A stretch of DNA of 64,000 nt from Xestospongia muta (Eukaryota; Porifera; Demospongiae; Haplosclerida; Petrosiidae): assembly GCA_963693285.1 (NCBI GenBank), contig OY848924.1, forward strand, positions 3,489,214-3,553,213, given 5' to 3'. The notes under the pieces are model-generated. The model ran no database searches, had not been told where the DNA came from, and worked only from the letters and a program-made list of their open reading frames with translations. Made by a program: the position numbers and the translations under genes. How positions within the stretch are numbered: the first letter of the stretch is position 1; each line of letters opens with the position of its first letter. Below are positions 38,201 through 51,689 of the stretch, in pieces.

Positions 38201-41200
38201 CATTTTGTTTACTCTATTGTTTTTGGTTATTTTCACATTTATATTGCTGTGATTACTGGTTAAGTCAAAGCATCTTTTACAAAGTAATAGTTTGTAAGTG
38301 TGATATAATGTAGTATAATCTGTAAGTGTATTGAATTTAATGTTGTCATTTTGTTTACTCTATTTTTTTTTCTATTTCAGCATTTACATTGCAGTGGTTA
38401 CTTGTACCTGAGTGTGTCTTTTACAATGTAATAGTTTGTAAGTGTGATATAATGTAGTATAATTTGTAAGTGTATTAAATTTAATGTTGTCATTTTGTTC
38501 ACTCTATTCTTTTTGTTTATTTCCACATTTATATTGCTGTGATTACTGGTTAACTCAATGCGTCTTTTACAATGAAATAGTTTGTAAGTGTGATATAGTG
38601 TAGTATAATTTGTAAGTGTATTGAATTTAATGTTGTCATTTTGTTTACTCTATTGTTTTTGTTTATTTCCACATTTACATTGCAGTGGTTACTTGTGACC
38701 TAAGTGTGTCTTTTACAATATATTAGTTTGTAAGTGTGATATAATGTAGTATAATCTGTAAGTGTATTAAATTTAATGTTGTCATTTTGTTTACTCTATT
38801 GTTTTTGTTTATTTCCAGATTTATATTGCTGTGATTACTGGCTAACTTAATGCGTCTTTTACAATGTAATAGATTGTAAGTGTGATATAGTGTAGTATAA
38901 TTTGTAAGTGTATTGAATTTAATGTTGTCATTTTGTTTACTCTATTTTTTTTCTATTTCCTCATTTATATTGTTGTGATTACTGGTTAACAGAAAGTGTC
39001 TTTTTCAATGTAATAGTTTGTAAGTGTGATATAATGTAGTATAATATGTAAGTGTATTAAATTTAATGTTGTCATTTTGTTTACTCTATTGTTTTTGTTT
39101 ATTTCCACATTTATATTGCGGTGATTACTGGTTAACTCAATGTGTCTTTTACAATGTAATAGTTTGTAAGTGTGGTATAATGTAATATAAACTTGTATTG
39201 AATTTAATGTTGTCATTTTGTTTACTCTATTGTTTTTTCTATTTCAGCATTTACATTGAAGTGGTTACGTATGACCTGAATGTGTCTTTTACAATGTAAT
39301 ATTTTGTAAGTGTGATATAATGTAGTATAATTTGTAAGTGTATTAACTTTAATATTATCATTTTGTTTATTCTATTGTTTTTGTTTATTTTCACATTTAC
39401 ATTGCTGTGATTACTGGTTACCTCAATGTGTCTTTCACAATGTAATAGCTTGTAAGTGTGATATAGTGTAGTATAATTTGTAAGTATTTTGAATTTAATG
39501 TTGTCATTTTGTTTACTCTATTGTTTTTTTTATTTCAGCTTTTACATTGCAGTGGTTACTTGTGACCTGAGTTTGTCTTTTACAATGTAATAGTTTGTAA
39601 GTGTGATATAATGTAGTATAATATGTAAGTGTATTAAATTTAATATTGTCATTTTGTTTACTCTATTGTTTTTTTTATATTTCAACATTTACATTGCAGT
39701 GGTTACTTGTGACCTAAGTGTGTCTTTTACAATATATTAGTTTGTAAGTGTGATATAATGTAGTATAATCTGTAAGTGTATTGAATTTAATATTATCATT
39801 TTGTTTACTCTATTGTTTTTGTTATTTTCACATTTATATTGCTGTGATTACTGGTTAAGTCAAAGCATCTTTTACAAAGTAATAGTTTGTAAGTGTGATA
39901 TAATGTAGTATAATCTGTAAGTGTATTGAATTTAATGTTGTCATTTTGTTTACTCTATTGCTTTTGTTTATTTCCAGATTTATATTGCTGTGATTACTGG
40001 CTAACTTAATGCGTCTTTTACATTGTAATAGATTGTAAGTGTGATATAGTGTAGTATAATTTGTAAGTGTATTGAATTTAATGTTGTCATTTTGTTTACT
40101 CTATTTTTTTTTTATTTCCTCATTTATATTGTTGTGATTACTGGTTAACAGAAAGTGTCTTTTACAATATAATAGTTTGTAAGTGTGATATAATGTAGTA
40201 TAATCTGTAAGTGTATTAAATTTAATATTATCATTTTATTTACTCTGTTGTTTTTGTTTATTTCCACATTTACATTGCTGTGATTACTGGTTAACTGAAT
40301 GTGTCTTTTTCAATGTAATAGTTTGTAAGTGTGATATAATGTAGTATAATATGTAAGTGTATTAAATTTAATGTTGTCATTTTGTTTACTCTATTGTTTT
40401 TGTTTATTTCCACATTTATATTGCGGTGATTACTGGTTAACTCAATGTGTCTTTTACAATGTAATAGTTTGTAAGTGTGGTATAATGTAATATAAACTTG
40501 TATTGAATTTAATGTTGTCATTTTGTTTACTCTATTGTTTTTTCTATTTCAGCATTTACATTGAAGTGGTTACGTATGACCTGAATGTGTCTTTTACAAT
40601 GTAATAGTTTGTAAGTGTGATATAATGTAGTATAATTTGTAAGTGTATTAACTTTAATATTATCATTTTGTTTATTTTATTGTTTTTGTTTATTTTCACA
40701 TTTACATTGCTGTGATTACTGGTTACCTCAATGTGTCTTTTACAATGTAATAGCTTGTAAGTGTGATATAGTGTACTATAATTTGTGAGTATTTTGAATT
40801 TAATGTTGTCATTTTGTTTACTCTATTGTTTTTTTTATTTCAGCTTTTACATTGCAGTGGTTACTTGTGACCTGAGTGTGTCTTTTACAATGTAATAGTT
40901 TGTAAGTGTGATAAATGTAGTATAATTTGTAAATGTATTAACTTTAATATTATCATTTTGTTTACTCTATTGTTTTTGTTTATTTCCACATTTACATTGC
41001 TGTGATTACTGGTAACCTCAATGCGTCTTTTACGATGTAATAGTTTCTAAGTGTGATATAATGTAGTATAATTTGTAAGTGTATTAAATTTAATGTTGTC
41101 ATTTTGTTTACTCTATTCTTTTTGTTTATTTCCACATTTATATTGCTGTGATTACTGTTTAACTCAATGCGTCTTTTACAATGAAATAGTTTGTAAGTGT

Positions 41201-44200
41201 GATATAGTGTAGTATAATTTGTAAGTGTATTGAATTTAATGTTGTCATTTTGTTTACTCTATTGTTTTTGTTTATTTCCACATTTACATTGCTGTGATTA
41301 CTGGTTAACTGAATGTGTCTTTTTCAATGTAATAATCTGTAAGTGTGATATAATGTATTATAATTTGTAAGTCTATTAATTTTAATGTTGTTATTTTGTT
41401 TACTCTATTGTTTTTGTTTATTTCCACATTTACATTGCTGTGATTACTGGTAACCTCAATGCGTCTTTTACGATGTAGTAGTTTCTAAGTGTGATATAAT
41501 GTAGTATAATTTGTAAGTGTATTAAATTTAATGTTGTCATTTTGTTTACTCTATTCTTTTTGTTTATTTCCACATTTATATTGCTGTGATTACTGGTTAA
41601 TAGAAAGTGTCTTTTACAATGTAATATTTTGTAAGTGTGATATAATGTAGTATAATTTGTAAGTGTATTAAATTTAATGTTGTCATATTGTTTACTCGAT
41701 TGTTTTTGTTTATTTCCACATTTATATTGCGGTGATTACTGGTTGACTCAATGCGTCTTTTACAATGTAATATTTTGTAAGTGTGATGTAATGTAGTATA
41801 ATTTGTAAGTATATTGAACTTAATGTTGTCATTTTGTTTACTCTATTTTTTTTCTATTTCCTCATTTATATTGCTGTGATTACTGGTTAACAGAAAGTGT
41901 CTTTTTCAATGTAATAATCTGTAAGTGTGATATAATGTATTATAATTTGTAAGTCTATTAATTTTAATGTTGTTATTTTGTTTACTCTATTGTTTTTGTT
42001 TATTTCCACATTTACATTGCTGTGATTACTGGTAACCTCAATGCGTCTTTTACGATGTAATAGTTTCTAAGTGTGATATAATGTAGTATAATTTGTAAGT
42101 CTATTAATTTTAATGTTGTTATTTTGTTTACTCTATTGTTTTTGTTTATTTCCACATTTACATTGCTGTGATTACTGGTAACCTCAATGCGTCTTTTACG
42201 ATGTAGTAGTTTCTAAGTGTGATATAATGTAGTATAATTTGTAAGTGTATTAAATTTAATGTTGTCATTTTGTTTACTCTATTCTTTTTGTTTATTTCCA
42301 CATTTATATTGCTGTGATTACTGGTTAATAGAAAGTGTCTTTTACAATGTAATATTTTGTAAGTGTGATATAATGTAGTATAATTTGTAAGTGTATTAAA
42401 TTTAATGTTGTCATATTGTTTACTCGATTGTTTTTGTTTATTTCCACATTTATATTGCGGTGATTACTGGTTGACTCAATGCGTCTTTTACAATGTAATA
42501 TTTTGTAAGTGTGATGTAATGTAGTATAATTTGTAAGTATATTGAACTTAATGTTGTCATTTTGTTTACTCTATTTTTTTTCTATTTCCTCATTTATATT
42601 GCTGTGATTACTGGTTAACAGAAAGTGTCTTTTTCAATGTAATAATCTGTAAGTGTGATATAATGTATTATAATTTGTAAGTCTATTAATTTTAATGTTG
42701 TTATTTTGTTTACTCTATTGTTTTTGTTTATTTCCACATTTACATTGCTGTGATTACTGGTAACCTCAATGCGTCTTTTACGATGTAATAGTTTCTAAGT
42801 GTGATATAATGTAGTATAATTTGTAAGTGTATTAAATTTAATATTATCATTTTATTTACTCTGTTGTTTTTGTTTATTTCCACATTTACATTGCTGTGAT
42901 TACTGGTTAACTGAATGTGTCTTTTTCAATGTAATAATCTGTAAGTGTGATATAATGTATTATAATTTGTAAGTCTATTAATTTTAATGTTGTTATTTTG
43001 TTTACTCTATTGTTTTTGTTTATTTCCACATTTATATTGCTGTGATTACTGGTTACCTCAATGCGTCTTTTACAATGTAATAGATTGTAAGTGTGATATA
43101 GTGTAGTATAATTTGTAAGTATATTGATTTTAATGTTGTCATTTTGTTTACTCTATTTTTTTTTATTTCAGCTTTTACATTGCAGTGGTTACTTGTGACC
43201 TGAGTGTGTCTTTTACAATGTAATAGTTTGTAAGTGTGATAATCTGTAAGTGTATTGAATTTAATGTTGTCATTTTGTTTACTCTATTGTTTTGATTACT
43301 GGTTAATAGAAAGTGTCTTTTACAATGTAATAGTTTGTAAGTGTGATATAATGTAGTATAATATGTAAGTGTATTAAATTTAATGTTATGATTTTGTTTA
43401 CTCTATTGTTTTTGTTTATTTCCACATTTATATTGCGGTGATTACTGGTTAACTCAATGTGTCTTTTACAATGTAATAGTTTGTAAGTGTGGTATAATGT
43501 AGTATAAACTTGTATTGAATTTAATGTTGTCATTTTGTTTACTCTATTGTTTTTTCTATTTCAGCATTTACATTGAAGTGGTTACTTGTGACCTGAATGT
43601 GTCTTTTACAATGTAATATTTTGTAAGTGTGATATAATGTAGTATAGTTTGTAAGTGTATTAAATTTAATGTTGTCATTTTGTTTACTCTATTGTTTTTG
43701 TTTATTTCCAAATTTATATTGCTGTGATTACTGGTTAAGTCAAAGCGTCTTTACAATATTATAGTTTGTAAGTGTGATATTATTTTGTATAATTTGTAAG
43801 TGTATTAAATTTAATATTATCATTTTGTTTACTCTATTGTTTTTGTTTATTTTTACATTTACATTGCTGTGATTACTGGTTAACAGAATGTGTCTTTTGC
43901 AATGTAATAGATTGTAAGTGTGATATAATGTAGTATAATTTGTAAGTGTATTGAATTTAATGTTGTCATTTTGTTTACGCTATTCTTTTTTTCTATTTCA
44001 GCTTTTACATTGCAGTGGTTACTTGTGACCTTAGTGAGTCTTTTACAATGTAATAGATTGTAAGTGTAATATAATGTGGTATAATCTGTAAGTGTATTGA
44101 ATTTAATGTTGTCATTTTGTTTACTCTATTGTTTTTGTTTATTTCCACATTTATATTGCTGTGATTACTGGTTACCTCAATGCGTCTTGTGCAATGTAAT

Positions 44201-47200
44201 AGATTGTAAGTGTGATATAGTGTAGTATAATTTGTAAGTATATTGATTTTAATGTTGTCATTTTGTTTACTCTATTGTTTTTTTTTTTATTTCAGCTTTT
44301 ACATTGCAGTGGTTACTTGTGTCCTGAGTGTGTCTTTACAATGTAATATTTTGTAAGTGTGATGTAATGTAGTATAATTTGTAAGTGTATTGAATTTAAT
44401 GTTGTCATTTTGTTTACGCTATTCTTTTTTCTATTTCAGCTTTTACATTGCAGTGGTTACTTGTGACCTTAGTGAGTCTTTTACAATGTAATAGATTGTA
44501 AGTGAGATATAATGTAGTATAATTTGTAAGTGTATTGAATTTAATCTGTATTAAATTTAATGTGTTTATTTCCACATTTATATTGCTGTGATTACTGGTT
44601 AACTCAATGCGTCTTTTACAATGTAATAGTTTGTAAGTGTGATATAGTGTAGTATAATTTGTAAGCGTATTGAATTTAATGTTGTCATTTTGTTAACTCT
44701 ATTGTTTTTCTATTTCCACATTTATATTGCTGTGATTACTGGTTAATAGAAAGTGTCTTTTACAATGTAATAGTTTGTAAATGTGATATAATGTAGTATA
44801 ATCTGTAAGTGTATTAAATTTAATGTTGTCATTTTGTTTACTCTATTGTTTTTGTTTATTTCCACATTTACATTGCGGTAATTACTGCTTAACTCAATGT
44901 GTCTTTTACAATGTAATAGTTTGTAAGTGTGGTATAATGTAGTATAAACTTGTATTGAATTTAATGTTGTCATTTTGTTTACTCTATTGTTTTTTCTATT
45001 TCATCATTTACATTGAAGTGGTTACTTATGACCTGAATGTGTCTTTTACAATGTAATATTTTGTAAGTGTGATATAATGTAGTATAATTTGTAAGTGTAT
45101 TAACTTTAATATTATCATTTTGTTTATTCTATTGTTTTTGTTTATTTTCACATTTACATTGCTGTGATTACTGGTTACCTCAATGTGTCTTTTACAATGT
45201 AATAGCTTGTAAGTGTGATATAGTGTAGTATAATTTGTAAGTATTTTGAATTTAATGTTGTCATTTTGTTTACTCTATTGTTTTTTTTTTTATTTCAGCT
45301 TTTACATTGCAGTGGTTACTTGTGACCTGAGTGTGTCTTTTACAATGTAATAGTTTGTAAGTGTGATGTAATGTAGTATAATTTGTAAGTGTATTGAATT
45401 TAATGTTGTCATTTTGTTTATGCTATTCTTTTTTCTATTTTAGCTTTTGCATTGCAGTGGTTACTTGTGACCTGAGTGTGTCTTTTACAATGTAATAGTT
45501 TGTAAGTGTGATAAATATAGTATAATTTGTAGATGTATTAACTTTAATATTATCATTTTGTTTACTCTATTGTTTTTGTTTATTTCCACAATTACATTGC
45601 TGTGATTACTGGTAACCTCAATGCGTCTTTTACAATGTAATAGTTTCTAAGTGTGATATAATGTAGTATAATTTGTAAGTGTATTAAATTTAATGTTGTC
45701 ATTTTGTTTACTCTATTCTTTTTGTTTATTTCCACATTTATATTGCTGTGATTACTGGTTAACTCAATGCGTCTTTTACAATGAAATAGTTTGTAAGTGT
45801 GATATAGTGTAGTATAATTTGTAAGTGTATTGAATTTAATGTTGTCATTTTGTTTACTCTATTGTTTTTTCTATTTCCACATTTATATTGCTGTGATTAC
45901 TGGTTAATAGAAAGTGTCTTTTACAATGTAATATTTTGTAAGTGTGATATAATGTAGTATAATTTGTAAGTGTATTAAATTTAATGTTGTCATATTGTTT
46001 ACTCTATTGTTTTTGTTTATTTCCACATTTATATTGCGGTGATTACTGGTTAACTCAGTGCGTCTTTTACAATGTAATATTTTGTAAGTGTGATGTAATG
46101 TAGTATAATTTGTAAGTGTATTGAATTTAATGTTGTCATTTTGTTTACGCTATTCTTTTTTCTATTTCAGCTTTTACATTGCAGTGGTTACTTGTGACCT
46201 GAGTGTGTCTTTTACAATGTAATAGATTGTAAGTGAGATATAATGTAGTATAATTTGTAAGTGTATTAAATTTAATGTTGTCATTTTGTTTACTCTATTC
46301 TTTTTGTTTATTTCCACATTTATATTGCTGTGATTACTGGTTAACTCAATGCGTCTTTTACAATGAAATAGTTTGTAAGTGTGATATAGTGTAGTATAAT
46401 TTGTAAGTGTATTGAATTTAATGTTGTCATTTTGTTTACTCTATTGTTTTTTCTCTTTCCACATTTATATTGCTGTGATTACTGGTTAATAGAAAGTGTC
46501 TTTTACAATGTAATATTTTGTAAGTGTGATATAATGTAGTATAATTTGTAAGTGTATTAAATTTAATGTTGTCATATTGTTTACTCTATTGTTTTTGTTT
46601 ATTTCCACATTTATATTGCGGTGATTACTGGTTAACTCAATGCGTCTTTTACAATGTAATATTTTGTAAGTGTGATGTAATGTAGTATAATTTGTAAGTG
46701 TATTGAATTTAATGTTGTCATTTTGTTTACGCTATTCTTTTTTCTATTTCAGCTTTTACATTGCAGTGGTTACTTGTGACCTGAGTGTGTCTTTTACAGT
46801 GTAATAGATTGTAAGTGAGATATAATGTAGTAAATTTGTAAGTGTATTAAATTTAATGTTTTCATTTTGTTTACTCTATTGTTATTGTTTATTTCCACAT
46901 TTATATTGCTGTGATTACTGGTTAAGTCAAAGCGTTTTTTACAAAATATAATAGTTTGTAAGTATGATATTATTTAGTATAATTTGTAAGTGTATTAAAT
47001 TTAATGTTGTAATTTCATTTACTCTATTGTTTTTGTTTATTTCCACATTCATATTGAAGTGGTTACTTATGACCTGAATGTGTCTTTTACAATGTAATAG
47101 ATTGTAAGTGTGATATAATGTAGTATAATTTGTAAGTGTATTAAATTTAATGTTGTCATTTTGTTTACTCTATTGTTTTGGTTTATTTCCAGATTTACAT

Positions 47201-47797
47201 TTCTGTGATTACTGGTTAACAGAATGTGTCTTTTACAATGTAATATTTTGTAAGTGTCATATAATGTAGTATAATTTGTAAGTGTATTAAATTTAATGCT
47301 GTCATTTTGTTTACTCTATTGTTTTTGTTTATTTCCACATTTATATTGCTGTGATTACTGGCTAACTTAATGCGTCTTTTACAATGTAATAGTTTGTAAG
47401 TGTGATATAATGTAGTATAATCTGTAAGTGTATTAAATTTAATATTGTCATTTTGTTTACTCTATTGTTTTTGTTTATTTCCACATTTATATTGCGGTAA
47501 TTACTGGTTAACTGAATGTGTCTTTTACAATGTAATAGTTTGTAAGTGTGGTATAATGTAGTATAAACTTGTATTTAATTTAATGTTGTCATTTTGTTTA
47601 CTCTATTGTTTTTTCTATTTCAGCATTTACATTGAAGTGGTTACTTATGACCTGAATGTGTCTTTTGCAATGTAATATTTTGTAAGTGTGATATAATGTA
47701 GTATAATTTGTAAGTGTATTAACTTTAATATTATCATTTTATTTACTTTATTGTTTTTGTTTATTTCCACATTTACATTGCTGTAATTACTGGTTAA
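35285..47797. repeat. 145-146 bp satellite with higher-order repeats
   Basis: About 12.5 kb, or roughly 85 head-to-tail copies of an AT-rich monomer; the first spacing between TTGTTTACTC-type landmarks is 146 bp. Two monomer classes alternate: one with TTATTTCCACATTTATATTG and CTGTGATTACTGGTTAAC, the other with CTATTTCAGC, TTTACATTGCAGTGG and TTACTTGTGACCTGA. Variant monomers recur at multiples of the basic unit: 1,448 bp (10-mer), 1,596 bp (11-mer, for example the ATATTTCAAC variant near 38080 and 39676), 1,305 bp (9-mer), 728 bp (5-mer, 41451 and 42179) and 582 bp (4-mer, 45711 and 46293). This shows repeated unequal exchange of blocks. No protein is encoded; the recurring 76-codon frames are by-products. 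The true length in the genome may differ because assemblies collapse such arrays. Confidence 0.97.
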
Positions 47798-47799
47798 TG

Positions 47800-48260
47800 G
47801 TTCATTTTCTTCATCTTGAGTACTCCAGAAATGAAATGAATTTGAAAGTAAGTACTAGTACTTACTTTCATTACATTACAAAGCAGTATATTATAGCAAA
47901 TTAAGGTATTTGAAAATTTGCTACCAAATTAGCACTGAAGGAGACATAATATTTTCTCTTTAACATCTACAGTGATCAATGGTCAGCTAATAATAAATAC
48001 AATCCATCATAGTTATAGTTGTCCAATACTTTAGTTGTATGATAAAGATTTTGAAATATATCAGTTTGATTAGGAACTTACAGATAATTAATGTAATTCA
48101 TACAGATGAGATAACTTCTTGATTCCAATATGGTACATACTGTATATAACTTTAGTATACATATTATTGATGTATTTATTACTGACACTAGCAAGTAACA
48201 ACTTTTTCTAGTTTATAAAAATAGAAGTCATGATTTATGCTACTCTTGTAGTGGCCCGGT
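47800..48260. repeat. dispersed repeat, inverted partial copy
   Basis: Matches the reverse complement of about 18470-19030 of the dispersed repeat family: the ACTCCAGAAATGAAATGAA end, the AAGTACTAGTACTTACTTTCATT segment, the CAATACTTTAGTTGTATGAT segment and the ATGATTTATGCTACTC segment appear in reversed order. It adjoins the right edge of the satellite. Confidence 0.6.
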
Positions 48261-48551
48261 AGGTGTGAATACAATTTTAAAGCTTCTCGTTACATACATG
48301 TAGCTGCTATTACCTTTCCAATATTTCCTTTGTGTGATGCTCCTTGGAACTTTACCCACTGTGTCAGGAAGAATGATCTGAAGCAAACTTTTATCCAAGT
48401 CACTAACATTTTACCAATATATCTGTAAATGAGAGAATATTTGTATGCATTGGAAAATAATGATTATGTGTAAACTACATATATCACTTTATAAAGCGAA
48501 AAGAACACTATGTAGTGTGTACTAAGGTTTTCATTATATTAAGCAAGTTAC

Positions 48552-49475
48552 TAGATAAGTAGTACATCATATTTGCTCTATGCTGAATCAAATCACAATT
48601 GTTACTATCTTATTTACTACACCAAGAAATACACAATGAATATAGTCAACTGGAATGCATCAAATAATATCAAAACTTGAGATCATAATAAGGATGATTG
48701 GAAAATAATGATCATGTGTAAACTAAATATAACACTTTATAAATCAAAAAGGGTGCTATGTAGTATGTACTAAGGTTCTCATTATATAAGGAGTGTTACT
48801 AGATATGTACATCATATTTACCATTCTTCTTCACTGTGTGTTGAGTGAAACCACCATTTTTACAATCTTCTTTACTACACCATGAAGCACTCAATGAATA
48901 GTCAACTGGAATGCATCAAATAATATCAAAACTTGGGATCATGTGGAAGAGTGAATACCTAAATACTTTCAACACCACAAACAGCCTAATATTATTGTTT
49001 AATGACTATATTAGGTTAACAAAAAATAACTTACTTCACTAGCATCCAGGGCTGTTAGAGCATCAATCCCTGAAATAATCCTACAGTTCTCTCATTTTGA
49101 CACCTTCCTGATATGTGTATACATGAGCTTTACCTCTTCCAACAGTAACAGGTAATAGTTACCAAAAATGTGTTCACTTACAGTATATTATCAATTTGGT
49201 TCTCACCATACTTACTACCTGAATGTTTGCAAGTTAAGTAGCCATACTAGCCATTGTACTGATTATAATTCAAAATAGCTGTTTTTGCAGGCAAATCCAC
49301 TACAGCACATATTAGCTGTGCTTTGAATAATTCTAAAACTTATGAACACTCAAATACAACATCAAAGAAGATTCATGTGGTGTTAGAAAGTTATAATGGT
49401 CATAAGATTACAGATGTCATGATTGGATCATGTGTAGTAGTACTGGGAGTAGTGTGTGATAAAGAATGACAGTGT
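48552..49475. repeat. 924-bp direct tandem duplication, copy 1
   Basis: Followed without a gap by copy 2. Every stretch I compared is identical. The unit also holds an older, diverged internal duplication of roughly 250 bp: two versions of the AATAATGAT-ATGTGTAAACTA segment near 48455 and 48702. Confidence 0.93.
49291..49469 (+). pseudogene. P-loop-like broken GTPase exon, copy 1
   Basis: After a strong acceptor (TGTTTTTGCAG) the frame stays open for about 59 codons, beginning GKSTTAHISCALNNSKTYE and including ESYNGHKITDVMIG, with a stop at 49467. A G-K-S-T start followed about 30 residues later by a YNG-K-I strand resembles the start of AIG1/GIMAP-type GTPases, but the DTPG motif is absent and the frame ends early. 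Probably the remains of such an exon; the family call is tentative. Confidence 0.35.
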
Positions 49476-50399
49476 TAGATAAGTAGTACATCATATTTGC
49501 TCTATGCTGAATCAAATCACAATTGTTACTATCTTATTTACTACACCAAGAAATACACAATGAATATAGTCAACTGGAATGCATCAAATAATATCAAAAC
49601 TTGAGATCATAATAAGGATGATTGGAAAATAATGATCATGTGTAAACTAAATATAACACTTTATAAATCAAAAAGGGTGCTATGTAGTATGTACTAAGGT
49701 TCTCATTATATAAGGAGTGTTACTAGATATGTACATCATATTTACCATTCTTCTTCACTGTGTGTTGAGTGAAACCACCATTTTTACAATCTTCTTTACT
49801 ACACCATGAAGCACTCAATGAATAGTCAACTGGAATGCATCAAATAATATCAAAACTTGGGATCATGTGGAAGAGTGAATACCTAAATACTTTCAACACC
49901 ACAAACAGCCTAATATTATTGTTTAATGACTATATTAGGTTAACAAAAAATAACTTACTTCACTAGCATCCAGGGCTGTTAGAGCATCAATCCCTGAAAT
50001 AATCCTACAGTTCTCTCATTTTGACACCTTCCTGATATGTGTATACATGAGCTTTACCTCTTCCAACAGTAACAGGTAATAGTTACCAAAAATGTGTTCA
50101 CTTACAGTATATTATCAATTTGGTTCTCACCATACTTACTACCTGAATGTTTGCAAGTTAAGTAGCCATACTAGCCATTGTACTGATTATAATTCAAAAT
50201 AGCTGTTTTTGCAGGCAAATCCACTACAGCACATATTAGCTGTGCTTTGAATAATTCTAAAACTTATGAACACTCAAATACAACATCAAAGAAGATTCAT
50301 GTGGTGTTAGAAAGTTATAATGGTCATAAGATTACAGATGTCATGATTGGATCATGTGTAGTAGTACTGGGAGTAGTGTGTGATAAAGAATGACAGTGT
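49476..50399. repeat. 924-bp direct tandem duplication, copy 2
   Basis: Second copy of 48552-49475. The junction is ...GTGTTAG then ATAAGTAG; sequence diverges again after GTGTTAG at 50399. The apparent identity means either a very recent event or an assembly duplication. Confidence 0.93.
50215..50393 (+). pseudogene. P-loop-like broken GTPase exon, copy 2
   Basis: Copy of 49291-49469, 924 bp downstream, carried by the tandem duplication. Confidence 0.35.
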
Positions 50400-51287
50400 T
50401 AGCTCTAGCTTATATTGTGATTATTTAAGCAATTGTGACTACAATAGAGTCCCTAGTAGGTATGTTGGGTGTTTACAAGTCTAGAGCTTATGACAAATAG
50501 TCATGCCATATCTTGATGATTCTGATAAGTACTAAGAGTGTATTGTTGTTACTCATCATTATAATATTATACATGTAACAAAATACTAATAGAAATGAAG
50601 GCAAAGTATGTATTTTAAAATGAGGTGTTTGTTGTTTAGGTATATCTTGTATACTCCTCAATAATGTTTAAATGCTTCACAAAGAGAAATTTGAGACACC
50701 CCACTTAATGGTACAGATACCACAACCACGTATGACTGATACAGAATATGTTTTTGCTATTTTTTTTGTTTTTACAATAATGAAAGAACAACTCCACTTA
50801 CTCTTCTTAAAGAACTTTTACAAATAAGTCAGGACTGACAGATCATAAGAAATGAACCATTATTGTTCCTTTTTTTCACAGTTCCAACATATAAATGCAC
50901 GTGACTTTGATAATCCATATAATGTTACTATCCATCAACATGTATGTAGTGGAGTGTTCATAAATTTTGTGCAGGGGATAAATAAAAGACATTACAATAT
51001 ATAAGTACCCACTGCTGTTGATAATTTGTGTAAAAGTTACTACAGTGTGTAAGATATGAAGTAAACTAGTTATCCGATTGTGAAATACTTAAATTGTCTG
51101 TATGTGGTCATAGATTTAAAGTACATGCACTCTCTGAGGAATTTACAATTTCTGTCAAATAAAATAGCAATATCAAAACTGTTGAAAGAATAAAGCTATA
51201 AAATATGCAGCTCAATATGTACATGTGAAAAAGTATAAAAATGTAGTTCAAAAATTCAGATATCTATACAGTTTTCTAAGTAGTATT
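50400..51287. other. AT-rich intergenic, no gene seen
   Basis: No splice-supported exon, recognisable repeat or RNA gene is seen between the tandem duplication and the inverted-repeat arm. Confidence 0.4.
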
Positions 51288-51398
51288 AATTAGATAGCAA
51301 CAAATGTAACAAAATGTAAAGGGGAGGACTATATCCAAAGAACATGTACCTACAATAGAAAAGAACATGTAGTTATTACAACTTATTACACATTCAGT
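51288..51398. repeat. inverted repeat flanking satellite, right arm
   Basis: Reverse-complement partner of 34011-34115, about 17 kb away on the other side of the satellite. Confidence 0.75.
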
Positions 51399-51444
51399 GA
51401 AAACTATGTATCATAATTAATAAATAGAGTATATTTGTATTTAG

Positions 51445-51608
51445 ATTATAGTATAGAGTATGGTGAGTGTATTGCTGCTTCTAGTGGACTACAAGATTCT
51501 ATTACACTTAGTCAGTTAATAGTCCTTAAAAAAGAGAGTGATGCTATTAACATTTGTGATATATCTTTAGTCATTGACTGTAAGCAAAATGTGAAGTTAT
51601 CATTATAA
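51445..51608 (+). other. possible orphan exon, unknown
   Basis: After a TATTTAG acceptor the plus strand is open for 53 codons, with YSIEYGECIAASSGLQDS near its start, and ends at a stop at 51606. It looks more protein-like than most frames nearby, but no partner exons or family are recognised. It could be chance. Confidence 0.25.
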
Positions 51609-51689
51609 TTTAATGTTTTAATTGAAACTTTATAATTATTATTATTGATACATTTTACATGTGTGTTCACTTAATGTTTTCTACTTACA

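Noticed and set aside
35942..44973. Six recurring 76-codon minus-strand frames
   Set aside because: They are the same satellite monomers read in one frame; they recur only with the higher-order repeat and have no splice or start context.
35285..47797. CRISPR-like array of regular repeats
   Set aside because: Units are contiguous 145-bp tandem copies without unique spacers, in a eukaryotic genome with introns. It is a satellite.
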